Assembly (NCBI GenBank): GCA_913009685.1
Contig: CAJVXP010000004.1
Span: 40,527-104,526, forward strand
From: an uncultured Bacteroidota bacterium
Lineage (GTDB): Bacteria > Bacteroidota > Bacteroidia > Bacteroidales > F082
Direction of reading: 5' to 3'
Length of the DNA stretch: 64,000 nt
Position numbers and translations under genes: made by a program. The notes beneath the pieces were generated by a model, which did no database searches, had not been told where the DNA came from, and saw nothing but the letters and a program-made list of their open reading frames with translations. Position 1 is the stretch's first letter. Every line of letters starts with the position of its first letter. Shown here piece after piece: positions 60,873-64,000 of this stretch.

Positions 60873-61976
60873 ATGAAAACTCCTCTTCTATATCAAATCG
60901 GCATAACGCTTATTCCGGGTATCGGCGACGTAAACGGAAAAAAGCTTATCAACTGGTGCGGCAGCGCCGAAGCGGTCTTTAAATCTGCGGCGAAGACTCT
61001 GCTCGCTATTCCCGGGATCGGGCACACTGCTGTGAACAATATTCTGAACCAAAAGGTGCTGACACGTGCAGAGCAGGAGGTTGAATTTATCGAAAAGCAT
61101 CATATAAAAGCCCTGTTTTTTCAAGATGAGGCCTATCCCCAGCGGCTGCTGAACTGTTACGACCATCCGCTTATGCTTTACTGTCGCGGTGAAGCAGACC
61201 TGAATCACCGGCACATAATTGCCTTTGTGGGAACACGGCGCGCTACGGACTACGGACGTGCCCGCTGCCGCGAAATTATTGAAGGATTGCAGGAAAAAGA
61301 TGTGCTCGTGGTGAGCGGACTGGCTTATGGCATTGATGGTTGTGCGCATCGCCGCGCCGTGGAACTAAATATTCCTACCGTGGGTGTTTTGGGGCATGGC
61401 CTCGACCGGCTTTACCCTGCGCCACACCGGAAACTGGCTGATGATATGGTGGCCGGCGGGGGCGGACTGCTGACAGAGTTTATCTCAAAAACCAAACCCG
61501 ACCGTGAGAACTTCCCCAAACGCAACCGCATTGTTGCCGGCATGGTGGACGCCGTGGTGGTGGTGGAATCGGACCGTAAAGGCGGCGCACTGATTACCGC
61601 CGAGCTGGCCAACTCGTACAACCGCGATGTGTTTGCCGTGCCCGGCAGGCTTACCGACCGCTTTTCAACAGGTTGTAATTTTCTGATTAAAATCAATAAG
61701 GCTGCGCTGTTGCAAAGTGCGGGAGATATCGGCTACCTCATGGGGTGGGATGACCGTAAGACCCCCGGAAATCAACAAACGGCCCTTTTCGTGGATATGT
61801 CCGAAGAAGAAAAAATCCTTTACACCCTTATCCGTGAAGCCGCCGGCACCCTGAGCATTGATAAGCTCGTTATTCAATCGGGGATGAATCCTTCACATGT
61901 GGCTGCCGCTTTGCTGAACATGGAGTTTAACGGTTTGGTGCAAAGCCTTCCCGGAAAACAGTACCGCGTGGAATGA
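60873..61976 (+). CDS. dprA: DNA-processing protein DprA
   Basis: 367 residues. An N-terminal helix-hairpin-helix part (LLAIPGIGHTAVNNIL) precedes the Rossmann-like DprA core (FVGTRRATDYGRARC, VSGLAYGIDGCAHRRA, GVLGHGLDRLYPAPH, FPKRNRIVAGMVDAVVVVES, GALITAELA, VFAVPG) and a C-terminal winged helix (about 310-367). It loads RecA on incoming single-stranded DNA during transformation and recombination; no competence genes are nearby. Confidence 0.96.
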   Translation: MKTPLLYQIGITLIPGIGDVNGKKLINWCGSAEAVFKSAAKTLLAIPGIGHTAVNNILNQKVLTRAEQEVEFIEKHHIKALFFQDEAYPQRLLNCYDHPLMLYCRGEADLNHRHIIAFVGTRRATDYGRARCREIIEGLQEKDVLVVSGLAYGIDGCAHRRAVELNIPTVGVLGHGLDRLYPAPHRKLADDMVAGGGGLLTEFISKTKPDRENFPKRNRIVAGMVDAVVVVESDRKGGALITAELANSYNRDVFAVPGRLTDRFSTGCNFLIKINKAALLQSAGDIGYLMGWDDRKTPGNQQTALFVDMSEEEKILYTLIREAAGTLSIDKLVIQSGMNPSHVAAALLNMEFNGLVQSLPGKQYRVE

Positions 61977-61989
61977 AAGGCAAATCCGG

Positions 61990-62180
61990 GGTACATTAAT
62001 TTCTTTTGGGCGGCTTCGGCTCCCACACACCTGCCTGCGCAAACCTCACCGGGCTGTCCGCTATATCTTTGTTTCGGAAAGCCGTGTTCCGTAATGCCAA
62101 AACAGGTGCTCCCGTGTCGCACTGTCCTGGCAACTCCACATCGGCTTCCGAAAACAAAGGATGTCGCTTTCATCCCTGCC
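61990..62180. repeat. Folded intergenic repeat of a type seen in Bacteroidota
   Basis: CTTTGTTTCGGAAAGCC (about 62068-62085) faces GGCTTCCGAAAACAAAGG (about 62141-62160) in imperfect inverse, framed by CGGGCTGTCCGCTATAT and GATGTCGCTTTCATCCCTG. I recall similar CGGGCTNTCCGCT...CGCTTNNATCCCT structures as frequent in this phylum; they look like folded, possibly cassette-type, intergenic repeats. Open frames through it (for example 62006-62209) look accidental. Confidence 0.5.
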
Positions 62181-62441
62181 GCATCGGAATGATGAATGTA
62201 AAATGTTGAATAAAGGGAAAAATATGGTTCATGCGTCCCCGGACCCGGAACAACCTTTTTCTCCGGTTGAAGTAATCTCACCGCGTAAAGCCGGACATCC
62301 TGGCAAAAAAGTGAAGCCGTATAAACCCCCGGATCATAAAAATAATCAATCCTAACCAGTTACATCACAGGCCCCCACCAGCCCTCACCCCTGTTTTCAT
62401 GAAAATTTTCGCCAAAATTACTGACAGAAACAGTTTTTTTC
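62181..62441. other. Intergenic stretch without a convincing gene
   Basis: A short frame (62203-62355, MLNKGKNMVHASPDPEQP...) is rich in proline and lysine and has no recognisable homology. Nothing else is seen. Confidence 0.4.
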
Positions 62442-62482
62442 TACATTTGCCCTTGACAAAACCAAATTATTGAGTACTTTTG
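62442..62482 (+). promoter_or_regulatory. Two -7 boxes upstream of the four-helix-bundle gene
   Basis: TACATTTG (62442-62449) and TACTTTTG (62475-62482) fit TAnnTTTG. The second lies in a small inverted repeat GAGTA...TACTC. Confidence 0.5.
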
Positions 62483-62493
62483 TTACTCAAACA

Positions 62494-62524
62494 GTGAATA
62501 GTTAATAGTGAATGGTGAGTGGTT
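62494..62524. repeat. Left word-repeat flank of the four-helix-bundle gene
   Basis: Degenerate copies of GTGAATAGT/GTGAATGGT/GTGAGTGGT. The inverse words appear at 62941-62995, after the gene. Confidence 0.65.
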
Positions 62525-62589
62525 CCAGCCAGACCCCGAAGATCCGACGCTTTAATTATTCAAATGCAATTAGTAAAAACCAATCACCC

Positions 62590-62964
62590 ATGAATCACAA
62601 AGATTTGGATGTATGGAAGTCAGCGATGCTACTGGCGGAGAAAGCTTACCGGGAAACTGTTGATTTCCCAAAACACGAACATCCTGGGATAACTTCCCAG
62701 CTCCGCAAGGCTGCTGTGTCAGTTCCTGCTAATATTGCCGAAGGCTCCGCCCGAAAAGGGAATAAGGAGTTAATTCATTTCCCGTGTATTTCATTAGGCT
62801 CACTTGCCGAACAGGAAACGCTCATCATTTTACCAAATAAAGTTGGGTATTTTAACGACGAAAAACAAGATAATCTGCCGGCGTTGCTTACTCAATGCTC
62901 AAAATTAACATACGGTCTAATCAAATATGTAAAAAATAACCCCAAACCATTAACCCCAAACTAA
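62590..62964 (+). CDS. Four-helix-bundle protein (23S rRNA intervening-sequence protein family)
   Basis: 124 residues. Family signature: HKDLDVWKSAMLLAEKAYR, LTSQLRRAAVSIPANIAEG-like ITSQLRKAAVSVPANIAEGSA, then a third and fourth helix (ISLGSLAEQETLIIL, LLTQCSKLTYGLIKYV). Homologues are encoded inside 23S rRNA intervening sequences, but most in this phylum are stand-alone; function is unknown. The ATG at 62590 starts the conserved MNHKDLDVW. The last residues (PKPLTPN) are encoded by the right-hand word repeat, so gene and repeats form one unit. Confidence 0.88.
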   Translation: MNHKDLDVWKSAMLLAEKAYRETVDFPKHEHPGITSQLRKAAVSVPANIAEGSARKGNKELIHFPCISLGSLAEQETLIILPNKVGYFNDEKQDNLPALLTQCSKLTYGLIKYVKNNPKPLTPN

Positions 62965-62995
62965 TTAACCAATTAACCAATCACTATTCACCATC
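62941..62995. repeat. Right word-repeat flank of the four-helix-bundle gene
   Basis: Degenerate copies of AACCATTAACC/AATTAACCAATTAACC followed by TCACTATTCACCATC, which is the inverse of the GATGGTGAATAGTGA-type words on the left flank. It overlaps the gene's 3' end. Confidence 0.65.
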
Positions 62996-63529
62996 ATGCT
63001 CGAAGCTTTGATAACATCCAAAACCCGTCTGAAACTGCTGCTCAAATTTTTTCTGAACAGCGATACCACAGCCTATCTGCGCTCGCTGGAACCGGAGTTT
63101 GATGAATCAACCAACGCCATCCGGCAGGAGCTGAACCGTTTTGAGGAAGCCGGATTGCTGACAGCCGACAAAAAGGGAAATAAAAAAGTATATCACGCCA
63201 ATACCGGGCATCCGCTTTTCCCTGAAATCAACAGCCTGCTCATGAAATACGTGGGCATCGACCAGGTGATAGAAAAGGTAGTGAAGAAACTGGGGAAGCT
63301 GAATGCTGTTTACCTTGTGGGTGAACTGGCCAAAGGGAAAAACTCTCCCATTATCGACCTCTGGTTTGTGGGGGAAGATATTGATAAGAATTATCTGCTC
63401 GAACTGGTGGAAAAAGTGGAAGAAATACTCGAACGCAAACTTCGCTACATCATCATCAACAGCAAAGACCTTCAGGATTTCCTGAAGAAAAAAAATAAAA
63501 ACGAATTGCTTTTGCTCTGGGAAAAGTAG
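62996..63529 (+). CDS. Winged-helix regulator with C-terminal nucleotidyltransferase-like domain
   Basis: 177 residues. The N-terminal 80 form an ArsR-like winged helix (SKTRLKLLLKFFLNSDTTAYLRSLEPEFDESTNAIRQELNRFEEAGLL); the C-terminal half resembles a small nucleotidyltransferase fold (AVYLVGELAKGKNSPIIDLWFVG) that lacks an obvious complete GS-x-D-xD active site. The architecture is common at the start of exopolysaccharide gene clusters in this phylum. A DNA-binding regulatory role is likely; ligand unknown. Confidence 0.75.
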   Translation: MLEALITSKTRLKLLLKFFLNSDTTAYLRSLEPEFDESTNAIRQELNRFEEAGLLTADKKGNKKVYHANTGHPLFPEINSLLMKYVGIDQVIEKVVKKLGKLNAVYLVGELAKGKNSPIIDLWFVGEDIDKNYLLELVEKVEEILERKLRYIIINSKDLQDFLKKKNKNELLLLWEK

Positions 63530-63869
63530 TTCGTAGTAATTGCATAAAAAACTAATAAGCAGTTCGTTCGCCATTGGCGAATGGGACTTAGGAGGCGGAA
63601 GCGTGCCTGGGAGGGAAGTGTAAAATAGGAGGTCATGTCAGACCAAATCCCGCTCTGGCGTATAATAAGATTGCCACTCTCGCCTGAGGCGAGATCGCAA
63701 AACAGTACTTTCATAGCACATTAATTACGAGCACCATCTCTGATAGAAAGTTGTATAGTAGTAGGACTTTGCGAGGAGCCTGCGACCGAAGCCATCTCTC
63801 CCTGACTGAAAACGGAGACTTCTAAAATTATAAAAATAAAAATCATTCATCCTTTAAATTCTTATCACC
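63530..63869. other. Intergenic region with short hairpins
   Basis: No convincing gene. It contains TCGCCATTGGCGA (about 63568-63580) and TCTCGCCTGAGGCGAGA (about 63678-63694) inverted repeats. A minus-strand frame across 63472-63714 is probably a repeat-derived accident. Confidence 0.5.
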
Positions 63870-64000
63870 ATGGAAAAAAAAGTAAGCCCCACCAACACCA
63901 AAGCCCAGATATTGGAAGCCTACAACGAACTTCTGAAACAACTGGAGGAAAAAGCTGCCGACAACCCAAAAGAGGTACGGGAGCGGGAAGAAAAACAAAA
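63870..64000 (+). CDS. Coiled-coil hypothetical protein, N-terminal fragment
   Basis: The first 43 residues of a gene that leaves the window: MEKKVSPTNTKAQILEAYNE, then LLKQLEEKAADNPKEVRERE. It is highly charged, with heptad-like spacing of leucines, predicting a coiled coil. It follows the winged-helix regulator on the same strand; function unknown. Confidence 0.7.
   Translation, partial: MEKKVSPTNTKAQILEAYNELLKQLEEKAADNPKEVREREEKQ

Noticed and set aside
62203..62355. Small proline/lysine-rich frame after dprA
   Set aside because: No homology or promoter, and next to a folded repeat; cannot be supported as a gene.

Overview
This window is chromosomal DNA from a member of the Bacteroidota, most likely a Bacteroidales-type organism. 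Three things support this. Almost every well-placed transcription unit is preceded by the phylum-specific -7 box TAnnTTTG, and I located about 20 of them on both strands. A PorZ-type component of the type IX secretion system sits directly before recO. The gene set also has a Bacteroidota flavour: a DAHP synthase/chorismate mutase fusion, a PIN-PhoH protein, a GH3-family protein, an MrdA-RodA pair and LytTR regulation. Genes are densely packed, in short operons that switch strand often. No rRNA, plasmid, phage or CRISPR locus is present.

Layout. 1-5.2 kb: start of a DEAD-box helicase, tRNA-Ala, thpR, rpiB-lutB, and nadA with a small lipoprotein. 5.4-10.1 kb: porZ-recO and the lipA-lipB lipoylation pair. 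10.3-13.4 kb: the elongasome pair mrdA-rodA. 13.5-24.6 kb: envelope and housekeeping genes (TonB-like protein, PAP2 phosphatase, SAM hydrolase, phoH-purC, SirB1-like protein, tyrS, nhaA, S41 protease, GT9 glycosyltransferase). 24.7-41.9 kb: M20 hydrolase-mtnA, nitronate-monooxygenase-like protein with a LytTR regulator, PIN-PhoH, polA, glyA, sixA-like, an unpartnered cysD, a LysE exporter, GH3, trpS and an acyl-CoA dehydrogenase. 42.1-48.8 kb: a catabolic cluster of a threonine-synthase-like PLP enzyme, an 848-residue molybdenum hydroxylase of the selenium-dependent xanthine dehydrogenase type, and SsnA, interrupted by an AAA/DUF4143 ATPase gene with its own three-copy iteron. 48.9-53.4 kb: alpha/beta hydrolase, DAHP synthase-chorismate mutase, DEAD-box helicase, DsrE and a flavin reductase. 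53.8-57.8 kb: an FMN riboswitch and a riboflavin operon (ribD-ribE-ribBA, then ribH). 57.9-62 kb: cfa, serB, dprA. 62-64 kb: repeat-rich accessory DNA with a four-helix-bundle protein gene, a winged-helix regulator and the start of a coiled-coil protein.

The most unusual material is non-coding. There is a family of short terminal-inverted-repeat elements (TTAAGGGGGCTTCTAATAATT type) with one complete 164-bp copy at 37072-37235 and several partial copies, two of which form the 3' ends of genes. There is a 3 x 17-bp iteron with exact 33-bp period overlapping the ATPase promoter and start codon. Three TTAGGGA repeats at LytTR-like spacing lie in the activator position of the nitronate-monooxygenase-like gene. 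A perfect 32-bp palindrome overlaps the trpS promoter. Several intergenic 'word-repeat' arrays are present, and one of them flanks the four-helix-bundle gene.
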